A DNA stretch of 62,203 nt from an uncultured Paracoccaceae bacterium. GTDB lineage: Bacteria; Pseudomonadota; Alphaproteobacteria; Rhodobacterales; Rhodobacteraceae. Position 1 is the stretch's first letter, and the number at the start of each line of letters is the position of its first letter. Positions 43,320 through 52,365 of the stretch are shown here, one piece after another. The notes beneath the pieces are model-generated. The model was given only the letters and a program-made list of their open reading frames with translations. It was not told the DNA's origin and made no database searches. A program made the translations under genes and the position numbers. The DNA lies in contig CANLEQ010000022.1 of NCBI GenBank assembly GCA_947489705.1, positions 1 to 62,203 of the forward strand, read 5' to 3'.

Positions 43320-44734
43320 GGTGTTTCCTCCGGGTCGTAGGGCAGCGGCACCGCGGCCCAGCCGCTGTCGCGTTCGAGAACGCGGGCCGCCCGGGTGATC
43401 GTCGCCTCGCCCCAATGGGGCCCGACCAATTGCGCCGAGAGCGGCAGGCCGTCGCGCCCCAGACCAAGCGGCACGGCGATCGCGGGATGCCCGGTCAGGT
43501 TCCAGGGGCTGGCCTGCAGCGGCCAGATGGCGGGGCCCGTCGATCGGGTCGCGCGCGGAGCCGTGCTCAGCGAGATCGCCGTCAGGATGGTGTCGCACCG
43601 GTCGAATTCCGCCGTCACGATCTGCCGCAGCCGCGCGCCGAGACGGCGCGCGTCGATGTAATCCGCCGCGCCGATCCCCGCGCCGATCGAAAAGCGGCGC
43701 GCGGCGATGATCCCGAACTTGTCGAACCGCGTTCGCAGCGCCTCGCGATGGATCGCGAAGGATTCCGAGGCCATCACGATCCGGGCGCATGCCGCGAAAA
43801 GCCGGTAGGGCGGAAGCTCGATCGGCACGATCCCGGCCCCGGCCGCGCGGAGCAGATCCTCCGCCCGGTCGAGCGCGGCGCGCATGTCGTCGCTGAAGGT
43901 CGGCTCGCCGCCGAAAAATCCCCTCGGAATGCCGATGGTGAGGCCGTCCACCCCGGCCTCGAGCCCAGATACGTAATTGTCGACCGGCCTGTCGACGCTG
44001 CCGGAATCGGACGGGTCGTGGCCCGCGATCGCCTGAAGAGCGGTCGCCGCGTCGCGCACGGATCGGGCCAGCGGGCCGCAGTGATCGAGGCTCGGGGCCA
44101 ACGGATAGACGCCGCGGCGCGAGACACGCCCGAATGTGGGCTTGAGGCCGACGGTTCCGCACCATGCGGCAGGCCCGCGGATCGACCCCGTCGTGCAGCT
44201 TCCGGGCGCCAGCGGCACGAAGCCCGCCGCAATCGCCGCCCCCGATCCCGACGACGAGCCGCCCGGATGGTGGTCGAGGTTCCAGGGATTGCGGGCCTGC
44301 GGGCGCGGCAGATCCCCGGACGGGCCGCCGAGCGCGAATTCGAACGTGTCGAGCTTGCCCAGAAGAACGGCACCCGCCGCACGGAGCCGTTCGACCACAG
44401 CCGAATCCTTCGCCGCGACATGCCCCTCCATCAGATGCGACTGGCAGGAGGTCGGCTGTCCCTCGACGTCGTAGATGTCCTTGATCGCGTAGGGAATGCC
44501 CTGGAGCGGGCCGGCATCGCGGCCTTCGGCAAACGCCGCGTCGGCCGCGCGTGCGGCCTGCATCGCGCCCTGGGCATCCACGTGCACCATCGCATGGATT
44601 TGGCCGTCGAGCCTCGCGATCCGGTCCAGTGCCCGCCCGGTCAGGCCCTCCGACGTCACCCTGCCCGCGCGCAGATCGCGCGCCATCTCGTCCGCGCTGC
44701 CCGGGACGGCGTCGGAGAGAGGCTCAGCCCTCAT
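43316..44734 (-). CDS. Amidase-signature enzyme (AtzE/GatA-like)
   Basis: A 472-residue amidase. The Ser-cis-Ser-Lys triad is visible: Lys85 in YAIKDIYDV, cis-Ser160 in HPGGSSSGSGAA and nucleophile Ser184 in SCTTGSIRGPAAWCG. The residues just before the nucleophile, CTT instead of the usual DTG/DTA, are unusual. It hydrolyses an amide of unknown identity. The start at 44734 lies inside the end of a 59-residue gene (11-base overlap), an arrangement like atzG-atzE, where a small protein is needed for the amidase. A dedicated ABC importer precedes both. Confidence 0.9.
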   Translation of the reverse strand: MRAEPLSDAVPGSADEMARDLRAGRVTSEGLTGRALDRIARLDGQIHAMVHVDAQGAMQAARAADAAFAEGRDAGPLQGIPYAIKDIYDVEGQPTSCQSHLMEGHVAAKDSAVVERLRAAGAVLLGKLDTFEFALGGPSGDLPRPQARNPWNLDHHPGGSSSGSGAAIAAGFVPLAPGSCTTGSIRGPAAWCGTVGLKPTFGRVSRRGVYPLAPSLDHCGPLARSVRDAATALQAIAGHDPSDSGSVDRPVDNYVSGLEAGVDGLTIGIPRGFFGGEPTFSDDMRAALDRAEDLLRAAGAGIVPIELPPYRLFAACARIVMASESFAIHREALRTRFDKFGIIAARRFSIGAGIGAADYIDARRLGARLRQIVTAEFDRCDTILTAISLSTAPRATRSTGPAIWPLQASPWNLTGHPAIAVPLGLGRDGLPLSAQLVGPHWGEATITRAARVLERDSGWAAVPLPYDPEETP

Positions 44735-44903
44735 CGCGGGGCTCTTGCGGATTGGCGAGCGCGTCGCGGATCTCATCGAGGAACGTCAGCAGATGCGAGA
44801 AATCCTGCACCGTGTCATCCAGGCGATCGGGCGGACAGTCGATGCCCTCGCGGCTCAACGCGTCGAGCAGCCGGGTCCGCGCATCGGGGTGGGGATCGGA
44901 CAT
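44724..44903 (-). CDS. 59-residue protein coupled to the amidase (AtzG-like position)
   Basis: A very short gene between the ABC binding protein and the amidase, overlapping the latter by 11 bases. The product is helical-looking and acidic (MSDPHPDARTRLLDALSREG at the start, then DTVQDFSHLLTFLDEIRDAL) with no signal peptide. GAAAGG lies six bases before ATG 44903; ATG 44909 is the alternative. Its size and position match AtzG-type (GatC-like) small subunits that stabilise AtzE amidases, though I cannot confirm sequence homology to that family. No independent function is known. Confidence 0.7.
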   Translation of the reverse strand: MSDPHPDARTRLLDALSREGIDCPPDRLDDTVQDFSHLLTFLDEIRDALANPQEPRDEG

Positions 44904-44962
44904 CGTCATCCTTTCGCAAGCGGAGGACCGGCGCACCGGCCCTCCGAAGGTCCGGCGGGCGT

Positions 44963-46174
44963 TCAGAGAAGACCCGCTTCCTTGGCGGATGTCGTGTAGG
45001 CCGCCTCGATATCGGCGAGCGTCTCGTCGGCGGTCTTCTTGCCGGTCATGAACTCGACCACGTTCTTCTCGATGGCGTCGTTGATGAGGCCGCGCCAGAT
45101 CGTTGAGGGGGTGGGCTTCGCGCCATTCTCGATCGTGGCGATGGCGCCGTCGGCCATCTCCGTCGGCTCGAACCCGTCGATCAGCCAGATGGCCAGATCG
45201 TTGTTCTCCTCGACCATCTCGGCATCGCCGCCTTCGAGGGCGACGCGGAACGCGGCCTCGGCCTCTTCGTCGGAGATGTTCTTGGCAATCGCGAAGCCAT
45301 CCCAGGAATACATCGCCGCGGGGATCCCGCCGGGCTCGGCCGCGGGCGCCGCCGCCGTCGCCACCAGTCCGACGACCTCGCTTTCGTTCGGGTCGTCCAT
45401 CTTGGCCGCACGCGACGCCCAGAAGTTCGAGAAGGCGATCTTCTTCAGCTGAAACTGCTGCTGGACATAGGTCGCGTCCGCGACGAGATATTCGGGATCC
45501 ATGTAGGCCGCGAGCTTCTTCATCATCTCGAGCGTCTTGCGGCCGGCCTCGGAATCGACGGCAGGGGTGTTGTCGTCGTTCACGAAGGTTCCGCCATATC
45601 CGACGAAGAGGTTGTTGAAGTCGATGCCGATGTTCCAGTCCGCCATCCAGGTCGCGCCGAGCGGATAATCGACGACGCCCGCCTGCTCGATCTTCTCGGC
45701 GGCGGCAAGCACCTCGTCGTAATTCTGCGGGACCTCGATGCCGAGCTCGTCGAAGATGTCCTTGCGGTACATGAGGTGCTGCATGTTGACCATGAAGGCG
45801 ATGGCCATGATCTTGCCGTCGATCCGGATCAGCTGGTTCGGATTGAGATCCTGCCCGAATTCTGCGACGAGCTCGTCGAGCGGGCGGATCGTCCCCTCGT
45901 TGAGCAGCGGCACGATGGTTCCGTTGTGAACGCTGCTGATGTGGTAGAGGGCGGGATCGGCGGCGAGCGCCGGCGCGCTCTTGGTGCGGACTTCCTGGTC
46001 GAGCTCGACCTGAACGTTGCCGCATTCCTGCATGTTGTCGGCGATCGCCTTGTAGGCGGGGAAGGCCGACGTGATGACCTTGATCGGAACGTCGTTCTCG
46101 AAGGCGCAGTCGGCGGCGGCTCCGCCAGCCGCGAGGATCGACAGCGTGAGGCCAAAGGTAAGTTTCCTGATCAT
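44963..46174 (-). CDS. Carbohydrate-type ABC transporter binding protein (family 1)
   Basis: A 403-residue extracellular binding protein, signal peptide MIRKLTFGLTLSILAAGGAA. The body has the MalE/UgpB-type layout: VNMQHLMYRKDIFDELGIEV and YDEVLAAAEKIEQAG in lobe one, FSNFWASRAAKM and SWDGFAIAKNISDEEAEAAF later. AGGAG precedes the start; the ATG overlaps the ATPase stop (ATGA). Although the family is called sugar-binding, the operon (amidase, DadA-like oxidase, RidA) suggests a nitrogenous ligand. Confidence 0.9.
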   Translation of the reverse strand: MIRKLTFGLTLSILAAGGAAADCAFENDVPIKVITSAFPAYKAIADNMQECGNVQVELDQEVRTKSAPALAADPALYHISSVHNGTIVPLLNEGTIRPLDELVAEFGQDLNPNQLIRIDGKIMAIAFMVNMQHLMYRKDIFDELGIEVPQNYDEVLAAAEKIEQAGVVDYPLGATWMADWNIGIDFNNLFVGYGGTFVNDDNTPAVDSEAGRKTLEMMKKLAAYMDPEYLVADATYVQQQFQLKKIAFSNFWASRAAKMDDPNESEVVGLVATAAAPAAEPGGIPAAMYSWDGFAIAKNISDEEAEAAFRVALEGGDAEMVEENNDLAIWLIDGFEPTEMADGAIATIENGAKPTPSTIWRGLINDAIEKNVVEFMTGKKTADETLADIEAAYTTSAKEAGLL

Positions 46175-47289
46175 CTTGACGTTTCTCCTGTTGGATGGCG
46201 GCCGTTTGCGGCCTTTTCTGCGGTTGATGGGCGCGCGCTTTCGTCGATCCGCACGCCGGTTCGTGAATCGAAGAGATGACAGACGGAGGCAGGCACGTGC
46301 GCGTGTACGATGTCTCCGACCTCCGCGCGGAAATCCTTGGCGGCCTTGACCGACAGGAGTGTGCCGCCGGTCCGGATCGTGGCCATCGTGCAATCGCCCA
46401 GAAGCTCCAGCGAATAGAGCGGGGCCGATATTTCCGCCGCATCCGGCGCGATGCCCGAATCCTCGGCCCGGAAACCCAGCGTGACGGGGCCCTCATGCAC
46501 GGTCGCGATGCCCTCGACGCGTACATGCTCGCCGGTGAACGTTCCCGCGCGGATCTCGCCGTCGATGAGGTTCATCGCCGGCGATCCGATGAACCCCGCG
46601 ACGAAGGTATTGGCGGGCCGGTCGTAGATGGCGATCGGCGTGCCGATCTGCTGGACGACGCCGGCATTCATCACGACCACCCGATCGGCGAGCGTCATCG
46701 CCTCGACCTGATCGTGGGTCACGTAGATCGTCGTGGTGGCGAGGCTGTGTTGAAGGTTCTTGATCTGCGCCCGGGTCGAGACGCGCAGCTTTGCGTCGAG
46801 GTTCGAGAGCGGCTCGTCCATCAGGAAGACGGTGGGCTCGCGCACGATGGCCCGGGCGAGGGCGACGCGCTGGCGCTGTCCGCCCGAGAGCTCGGCGGGC
46901 TTGCGATCGACGAAATCGTTCAGCTCGACCATGTCGACGGCGCGCTGGACCCGCGACTGGTGGGTGGAGGCGTCGACCTTTCGGACCTTGAGCGGAAAGC
47001 GGATGTTCTCCCAGACCGTGAGGTTCGGGTAGAGGCCGTAGGACTGGAAGACCATCGCGACGTCGCGATCCTTGGGCTCGAGGTCGTTGACGCGTCTCTC
47101 GCCGATATAGATGTCGCCCGAACTGACGCTTTCGAGCCCCGCGACCATCCGCATCGTCGTGGTCTTGCCGCATCCCGAAGGGCCGAGCAGGACCAGGAAT
47201 TCCTTGTCGGCGATCTCGAGATCGAGGGAATCCACGCCGGTAAAGCTGCCCCAGCGTCGCGTGACCCCCTTGAGCGTGATCGTTGCCAT
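46171..47289 (-). CDS. ABC transporter ATPase, MalK/UgpC family
   Basis: A 372-residue ATPase with Walker A GPSGCGKTTT, Q-loop VFQSYGLYPNLTVWENI, signature LSGGQRQRVALARAI, Walker B VFLMDEPLSNLDAKLR and switch YVTHDQVEAMT. Residues from about 240 are the regulatory TOBE/OB-type domain of the MalK group (VTLGFRAEDSGI). It powers the two permeases encoded upstream. The C-terminal tail beyond about 350 is rich in charged and small residues and not conserved. Confidence 0.93.
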   Translation of the reverse strand: MATITLKGVTRRWGSFTGVDSLDLEIADKEFLVLLGPSGCGKTTTMRMVAGLESVSSGDIYIGERRVNDLEPKDRDVAMVFQSYGLYPNLTVWENIRFPLKVRKVDASTHQSRVQRAVDMVELNDFVDRKPAELSGGQRQRVALARAIVREPTVFLMDEPLSNLDAKLRVSTRAQIKNLQHSLATTTIYVTHDQVEAMTLADRVVVMNAGVVQQIGTPIAIYDRPANTFVAGFIGSPAMNLIDGEIRAGTFTGEHVRVEGIATVHEGPVTLGFRAEDSGIAPDAAEISAPLYSLELLGDCTMATIRTGGTLLSVKAAKDFRAEVGDIVHAHVPASVCHLFDSRTGVRIDESARPSTAEKAANGRHPTGETSR

Positions 47290-47298
47290 GCCTGCCCC

Positions 47299-48657
47299 CT
47301 ACCCTTTTACCGCGCCGGCGGTCAGGCCGCTGACGATCTGCTTCTGGAACGCCATCACCAGCAGGAACAGGGGCGCGGTGATGCTGACGGCTGCCGCTAC
47401 CGCCTGGACCTGATCGGTCGTGGTCGTCTCGGAATTGAAGAACTGCGTGATCGACGGGACCATCGTCTGGTTCTGCGAATTGAGCAGAAGCGAGCAGATC
47501 AGATAATCGTTGTAGGCCAGCAGGAAGCTGAAGAGGCCGGTCGTCACCACGCCCGGCCACATCACGGGCATGATCACCCGCCGGAAGGCCTGTATGTCCG
47601 AGCATCCGTCGATCCGCGCGGCCTCGTCGAGCTCGGCGGGAATGGACTGGAAGAAGGAGCGCAGCATCCAGATGGTGAAGGGCTGGTTGATCGACACCAG
47701 CACCGCGATCACGGCGAGAGGCTGTCCGTAGAGCGTGGGCGGCGTGGTCGAGAAAAGCCCGAGCACCCAGCCCAGCACCGGCATGTCCCAGAAAGGTTGC
47801 AGGATGTCGCGGCTCGCGATGAAGGGCGGAAGGTATCCCGTGACGAGCACCGAATGCGGAAGCGAGCGAAAGACCAGCGCCAGGATCAGCAACCAGAATG
47901 CGACCGTGCTCTTCGAGCGCGACAGCCCGTATCCCGCCAGCGTCCCGACGGTGAGCGAGATCGCCGTGACGCCCGCGGTCACGTACATCGTGTTGAGGAA
48001 GTTGCGGTAGAACCCCCTTTCCACCCAGACCGACAGGTAATGCTCGGCCGTGGCCCCGAGCAGCGGCCGCGTCAGAAGCTCGCCAAGGGGCAGCACGCCC
48101 AGCACCGCATCGATTGACGGCAGGATGGCGGGCACCAGGACGATCAGAACGAGAAGGCTCCCCGCGACATAGATCACGGCCGAGATCAGCGTTCCCAGCA
48201 CGCCATCCTCGTCGTCGGCGTCGTCCGAAAACCCCAGAAGCCAGACGATCCCCGCCCCGATCCCCGCGCCGAGGATCACGAAGCCGATTGCGCCATCGCC
48301 GCGCACGAGAAGCCACAGGCATGCCGCATAGGCGCCCAGAAGCACGATCCGCCCGAGACGACGCGCCGAAAAGAGATGGACGGCCCGTCGCCCCAGCGCC
48401 TTCGGCACGCGGTAGAGGCAATAGAGGACGCTGCCCACCAGCACGATATCGGACAGCGAGATGCCGCCGCGCAGGTCGCGCGTCCGCGGCCCGAGGATGA
48501 CCTGCAGCGGATTGTCCGAAAACGCGTCGAGCGGCACCTTGAACGACATCGTCACGATCCAGAAGAGCGGGAGCAATGCCAGCAGGCTCCAGAATACCAG
48601 AAATCCGGTACCGGCGAGTTTCAGGCCGAAGGGGCGGGAATCCGTATCGGTCGCCAT
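47299..48657 (-). CDS. MalG-type ABC permease with a large N-terminal membrane insertion
   Basis: A 452-residue permease, against about 280 for ordinary MalG-type proteins. After the first helix (FLVFWSLLALLPLFWIVTMS) about 150 extra residues carry three or four additional hydrophobic segments (for example ISLSDIVLVGSVLYCLYRV, GRIVLLGAYAACLWLLVRG, ISAVIYVAGSLLVLIVLVPA) and an acidic loop DDADDEDG. The standard core follows: NFLNTMYVTAGVTAISLTVG and the EAA loop EAARIDGCSDIQAFRRVIMP. The insertion shows no frameshift or stop. Its role could be to bind a partner or alter topology. Spacing of nine and ten bases to its neighbours places it within the operon. Confidence 0.9.
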   Translation of the reverse strand: MATDTDSRPFGLKLAGTGFLVFWSLLALLPLFWIVTMSFKVPLDAFSDNPLQVILGPRTRDLRGGISLSDIVLVGSVLYCLYRVPKALGRRAVHLFSARRLGRIVLLGAYAACLWLLVRGDGAIGFVILGAGIGAGIVWLLGFSDDADDEDGVLGTLISAVIYVAGSLLVLIVLVPAILPSIDAVLGVLPLGELLTRPLLGATAEHYLSVWVERGFYRNFLNTMYVTAGVTAISLTVGTLAGYGLSRSKSTVAFWLLILALVFRSLPHSVLVTGYLPPFIASRDILQPFWDMPVLGWVLGLFSTTPPTLYGQPLAVIAVLVSINQPFTIWMLRSFFQSIPAELDEAARIDGCSDIQAFRRVIMPVMWPGVVTTGLFSFLLAYNDYLICSLLLNSQNQTMVPSITQFFNSETTTTDQVQAVAAAVSITAPLFLLVMAFQKQIVSGLTAGAVKG

Positions 48658-48667
48658 GTCTGCCTCC

Positions 48668-49684
48668 TCAGGCCCTGTGGTCGCGCCAGGCGCGGCGCAG
48701 CACCGGGAAGATGATGATGACGATCCCGATCATGGTCAGCATCGACGCCGCCGCGGCCCGTCCGATCGCGCGGTTGCCGGAATCGTCGGGCTGCAGGAAA
48801 TCGTAGGTCAGCCATTGCAGCGAGATCCGCTGCGACTGGGCGTTGAAGGCGACGATCTCCTCGAACACGCGGTAGCTGTCCATCAGGTGGATGAGCGTCA
48901 CGAACACGATGAGCGGCATCAGATGCGGTACGATGACGTATCTCAGCCTCTCGAACCGGCTCGCACCGTCGATCATCGCCGATTCCACGGTATCGCGGTT
49001 CACGCCCTGCAATCCCGCATAGAAGATCACGAAGGCGAAAGGCGCGATGTGCCAGACGCGATAGAACATCATCAGCGCCTCGACCGCCCAGCCGCGCGTC
49101 ATGACCGAGACGTTCCTGTCGAGCAGACCCTCGATGAGTTGGGTGACGATCCCGTCGCCCACGAACAGCCAGTAGATCGAAATGCCCCCGATGACGGGCG
49201 TGATGATGTAGGGCAGCAGCGACACGAAGATCACCGGTCCCCGCAGACGCTGCGTCGAGTTATTGACGGCCAGCGCGATCGCCAGCCCGAGCCCCAGCAC
49301 GAAGGGCAGCGTGACGAAGGTGAAGGTCAGCGTGAAGCGGAGCGCGCGCCAGAAATCCACCCGCAGGATCGCGCCTGGATTGCGGGAGGCGAATGCCTCG
49401 CGGACCGCCTCGGGATTGACCACAGACCGGTAGAGTTCGAGCCCGACGAAGGTGGTGTTCTCGACCGGACGGCCGAATTCGTCCAGCACGGCCTGCGATT
49501 TCGTGACCGTCGTGCAGACCTGCGATGGAAAGCCCGGCGTGCAGGTCTCGACCTCGACCGCTTCCACCACGGGCACGGAGAGAAAGAAGCTCTGCCAGAA
49601 GACACCGCAGAGGGGCAGCGCGATGAAAAGCACCATCAGGAAAATCGACGGTCCGACGAATTTCCAGAAGGTCTTGCGTCTCAT
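48668..49684 (-). CDS. MalF-type ABC permease
   Basis: A 338-residue permease with about six helices. Between helix one (FVGPSIFLMVLFIALPLCGV) and helix two is a periplasmic loop of about 80 residues with two cysteines (CTPGFPSQVC), likely a disulfide. The EAA loop is ESAMIDGASRFERLRYVIVP. It partners the unusual MalG-type protein encoded next. Confidence 0.9.
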   Translation of the reverse strand: MRRKTFWKFVGPSIFLMVLFIALPLCGVFWQSFFLSVPVVEAVEVETCTPGFPSQVCTTVTKSQAVLDEFGRPVENTTFVGLELYRSVVNPEAVREAFASRNPGAILRVDFWRALRFTLTFTFVTLPFVLGLGLAIALAVNNSTQRLRGPVIFVSLLPYIITPVIGGISIYWLFVGDGIVTQLIEGLLDRNVSVMTRGWAVEALMMFYRVWHIAPFAFVIFYAGLQGVNRDTVESAMIDGASRFERLRYVIVPHLMPLIVFVTLIHLMDSYRVFEEIVAFNAQSQRISLQWLTYDFLQPDDSGNRAIGRAAAASMLTMIGIVIIIFPVLRRAWRDHRA

Positions 49685-49718
49685 CGCGCGCGCCCCCGAG
49701 CTATGTCTGCAACGGCGC

Positions 49719-51005
49719 TCACCCCGCTTGCAGCCGGTCGAGCCGGATCTGCGCGGCGCGGCGGTGCCCTTCGAGCCCCTCGCTCGCGGCCTGTCGTGCC
49801 GCGGGCGGTGCGAAGGCGCGCACCCCTGCGGGTTCGAGCCGCTGATGCGTGGCGATCTTCACGTATGTTCCGGCCCAGAGCCCCCCGGTATAGCGTCCCG
49901 CCGCCATCGTCGGCAGCGTGTGGTTGGTACCCGCGCACTTGTCGGAATAGACCACGCTCGCAAGCTCGCCGATGAAGAGCGAGCCGTAATTGCGCAGCTC
50001 CTGCGCGAAATCGCATGCGTTCGCCGTATGCACTTGAAGATGCTCCGCCGCGATGTGGTCGGAATAGGCGATCATCGCCGCCTCGTCCTCGGCCACGGCG
50101 ATCTGGCCGTAATCGCGGTAGGCGGGCGCGGCAGTATGGGCCGTCGAGAGATCCTCGAGTTGCCGTTCGATCTCGGTCGCGACGTCGCGCGCCAGGCCCG
50201 CATCGGTCGTGATCAGCCCCACGCGGGTGCGCACGTCGTGTTCCGCCTGGGCCAGAAGGTCGGTGGCGATGATCTCCGGGTCGCCGGTGCTGTCGGCGAG
50301 GACATAGATCTCGGACGGCCCCGCGAGCTGGTCGATGCCCACGGGCCCGAAAACCTGGCGCTTGGCCTCGTTCACGAAGGCATTGCCGGGGCCCACGATC
50401 TTGTCCACGCGCGGCACCGTCTCGGTCCCGTAGGCCATCGCCGCGATGGCCTGCGCGCCCCCGATCAGAAAGATGCGGTCCGCGCCGGAAAGGTGACAGC
50501 CGGCGATCATCGCTCGGTGCGCGTTGGGCGGCAGGCAGGCGATGACCTCTTCGACGCCGGCCACCTTGGCAGGGACGATCGTCATCACCGGCGCGCTGAG
50601 CAGCGGATAGCGTCCGCCCGGGACATAGGCCCCGACCCGTGCGAGCGGGATCACGCGGTGTCCCAGAAACGCGCCCGGCGCGGTCTCGATGTCGAGCGGC
50701 AGAATGGTCGCCATCTGCGCCTCGGCGAAGCGGCGCACGTTGGCGATCGCGAATTCGGTATCCACCCGGGTCTGCGGGTCGAGCTCGGCAACCGCCGCCT
50801 CTCGCGCCTCGGCCGAGACCTCGAACGCCTCGAGGTCGCTCCGGTCGAACTTGCGGGCATATTCCGCGACCGCCGCATCCCCGCGCGCCCGCACCTCCGC
50901 CAGCACGCCCGCGACGATGCCCTCGATCTCGGCCGTGTCGCCGGAGGGGCCGCCGCCCGGCGCCTTGACATGCGATATTCCGGGAAACGTGGGGGACGTG
51001 GTCAT
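49719..51005 (-). CDS. Histidinol-dehydrogenase-family enzyme, catabolic paralogue 1
   Basis: A 428-residue zinc- and NAD-dependent dehydrogenase of the HisD/HpsN family, which oxidises a primary alcohol to a carboxylate in two steps. The zinc and catalytic residues are all present: Gln253 and His256 (LAQAEHD), Glu321-His322 (AEHLQV), Asp355 ([10 protein letters not shown]) and His414 (LEGHRRA). No other histidine-biosynthesis gene is nearby; the operon holds RidA, an amidohydrolase, an importer and an amidase, so the substrate is probably an amino-alcohol or similar, not histidinol. It shares many positions with paralogue 2 at 55340-56668, but the two are clearly divergent. Confidence 0.9.
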   Translation of the reverse strand: MTTSPTFPGISHVKAPGGGPSGDTAEIEGIVAGVLAEVRARGDAAVAEYARKFDRSDLEAFEVSAEAREAAVAELDPQTRVDTEFAIANVRRFAEAQMATILPLDIETAPGAFLGHRVIPLARVGAYVPGGRYPLLSAPVMTIVPAKVAGVEEVIACLPPNAHRAMIAGCHLSGADRIFLIGGAQAIAAMAYGTETVPRVDKIVGPGNAFVNEAKRQVFGPVGIDQLAGPSEIYVLADSTGDPEIIATDLLAQAEHDVRTRVGLITTDAGLARDVATEIERQLEDLSTAHTAAPAYRDYGQIAVAEDEAAMIAYSDHIAAEHLQVHTANACDFAQELRNYGSLFIGELASVVYSDKCAGTNHTLPTMAAGRYTGGLWAGTYVKIATHQRLEPAGVRAFAPPAARQAASEGLEGHRRAAQIRLDRLQAG

Positions 51006-51033
51006 GGAGCGGCCTTTCGCGATGGCTTGGGCG

Positions 51034-51411
51034 TCAGGATGCGTCGGCGACGACGATCATCTCGACCTTCAGGTTCTTGTTGGCGAGGTTGACCTCGGCA
51101 CAGGCACGCACCGGCGGATTTTCCGGATCGACCCAGTCGTTCCAGGCCTCCGTCACCTCCGGGAAATGCATCAGGTGCGACAGCCAGATCGTGATATGCG
51201 CGATCCGGCTCTTGTCCGAACCGATGCTGTGCAGCCGCCGTTCGATCTCGGCGAATATCGCGACGGCCTGCTCGGCGGCGGTCTGGTCGTGGCGAATGGG
51301 CAGCGGCGGGATGACGGTCATGTAGGCGACACCGTTGAGGACCGCGATCGAGGCGGACTTGACGGCCGAGACGCTCTGCGCCTCGGTGGACTTGAGGTGC
51401 TGGACGATCAT
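51034..51411 (-). CDS. RidA family protein (imine/enamine deaminase-like)
   Basis: A 125-residue YjgF/YER057c/UK114 protein. The RidA C-terminal segment VRACAEVNLANKNLKVEMIV keeps the arginine that binds the carboxylate of 2-imino acids. RidA enzymes hydrolyse reactive imines/enamines released by PLP or FAD enzymes. Its place in an operon ending in a DadA-like oxidase supports a role in clearing the imine. The ATG overlaps the amidohydrolase stop (ATGA). Confidence 0.9.
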   Translation of the reverse strand: MIVQHLKSTEAQSVSAVKSASIAVLNGVAYMTVIPPLPIRHDQTAAEQAVAIFAEIERRLHSIGSDKSRIAHITIWLSHLMHFPEVTEAWNDWVDPENPPVRACAEVNLANKNLKVEMIVVADAS

Positions 51412-52307
51412 CGGCCGACCTCCGGAAAGTCGTAGAGTTCCGCCGGATTGTCGCGCAGGATCGCGGCCAGCACCGCCTCGTCAGTCGTGTAGTCCAGCAG
51501 CAGGTCCAGCAACGACGCATGGTCGGGGATCGGCTCGTTCAGCACGGGCAGCATGGATTGTGGCCATTCGCTGCCCCAGACGACACGGCGCGGCGCGGCA
51601 TCGAGATAGGCTTTCGCGATCGGCACGAGTTCGGGCCATGGGGCCGGCCGTTTGTGGCGCCCGGCATAGGGCGCGGTCAGCTTGACCCAGCCCTGCCCGC
51701 TCTCGAGCAGTCTCAGAACGGCCTGGACGGCCGGGTGATCGACCTCGAGCGCGTCGATGAATTTCCCGTAATGATCGAGAATGACCGGAGAGGGCAACGC
51801 GAGCAGCCGGTCGACCAGCCCGGGCAGCTTTCGGCCGTCGATCTGGAGGTCGATATGCCAGCCGTAGGGCGCGATCCTGGCGGCGATGCCCTCCAGCGCG
51901 TCGAGCGACAGGATGCCGTTGTTCATCTCGAACCGGATGCCGCGCACGCCCGCATCCGTCAGCCGTTGCAGGGCTTCGTCGTCGATGTCGGGTTCGATCA
52001 CCGCCACGCCCCGCGCATCGCCGTCGAACGCGGCGAGTGCGGCGAGCAGGTTCGAATTGTCGGCGCCGTGCGTCACCGACTGGATCACGACGGCACGCGA
52101 CAATCCCAACCGGTCGCGGATCGCGCGGACGTAATCGGGCACGCGCGCCACCGGTGGCGGATAGGGCGTATCGCCGCGCGGCGGAAAGGCGGGATCGAAG
52201 ATGTGCATGTGGCAATCGCAAGCGCCCGCCGGGGCCTCGAGACGTGCCCGGGTCAGTGTCTGAACCTCGACCGGAGCGGGTTTGGTCTTGTCGAGAGCTG
52301 AGGCCAT
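51408..52307 (-). CDS. Amidohydrolase family 2 protein (PDC-hydrolase/lactonase-like)
   Basis: A 299-residue TIM-barrel hydrolase of the amidohydrolase_2 group, which contains 2-pyrone-4,6-dicarboxylate hydrolase LigI and sugar lactonases. The metal/catalytic start CDCHMHIFDP and the later VILDHYGKF are typical. The C-terminal motif that usually reads GSDWPH or GTDWPH is GSEWPQ here, so the general-base aspartate is replaced by glutamate. A lactone or cyclic amide is the likely substrate. It is the first gene of the ten-gene operon. ATG 52307 is used; in-frame starts up to 52364 exist and the ribosome site is weak. Confidence 0.85.
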   Translation of the reverse strand: MASALDKTKPAPVEVQTLTRARLEAPAGACDCHMHIFDPAFPPRGDTPYPPPVARVPDYVRAIRDRLGLSRAVVIQSVTHGADNSNLLAALAAFDGDARGVAVIEPDIDDEALQRLTDAGVRGIRFEMNNGILSLDALEGIAARIAPYGWHIDLQIDGRKLPGLVDRLLALPSPVILDHYGKFIDALEVDHPAVQAVLRLLESGQGWVKLTAPYAGRHKRPAPWPELVPIAKAYLDAAPRRVVWGSEWPQSMLPVLNEPIPDHASLLDLLLDYTTDEAVLAAILRDNPAELYDFPEVGR

Positions 52308-52365
52308 CTCGCGTGTATCCTCGAATGATCCGATGTCGCGTTCACCAAAACACGGCATGAACACC

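Noticed and set aside
49719-51005. Biosynthetic hisD
   Set aside because: No histidine genes adjoin and the gene is embedded in a transport/catabolic operon; a family-level call is safer.
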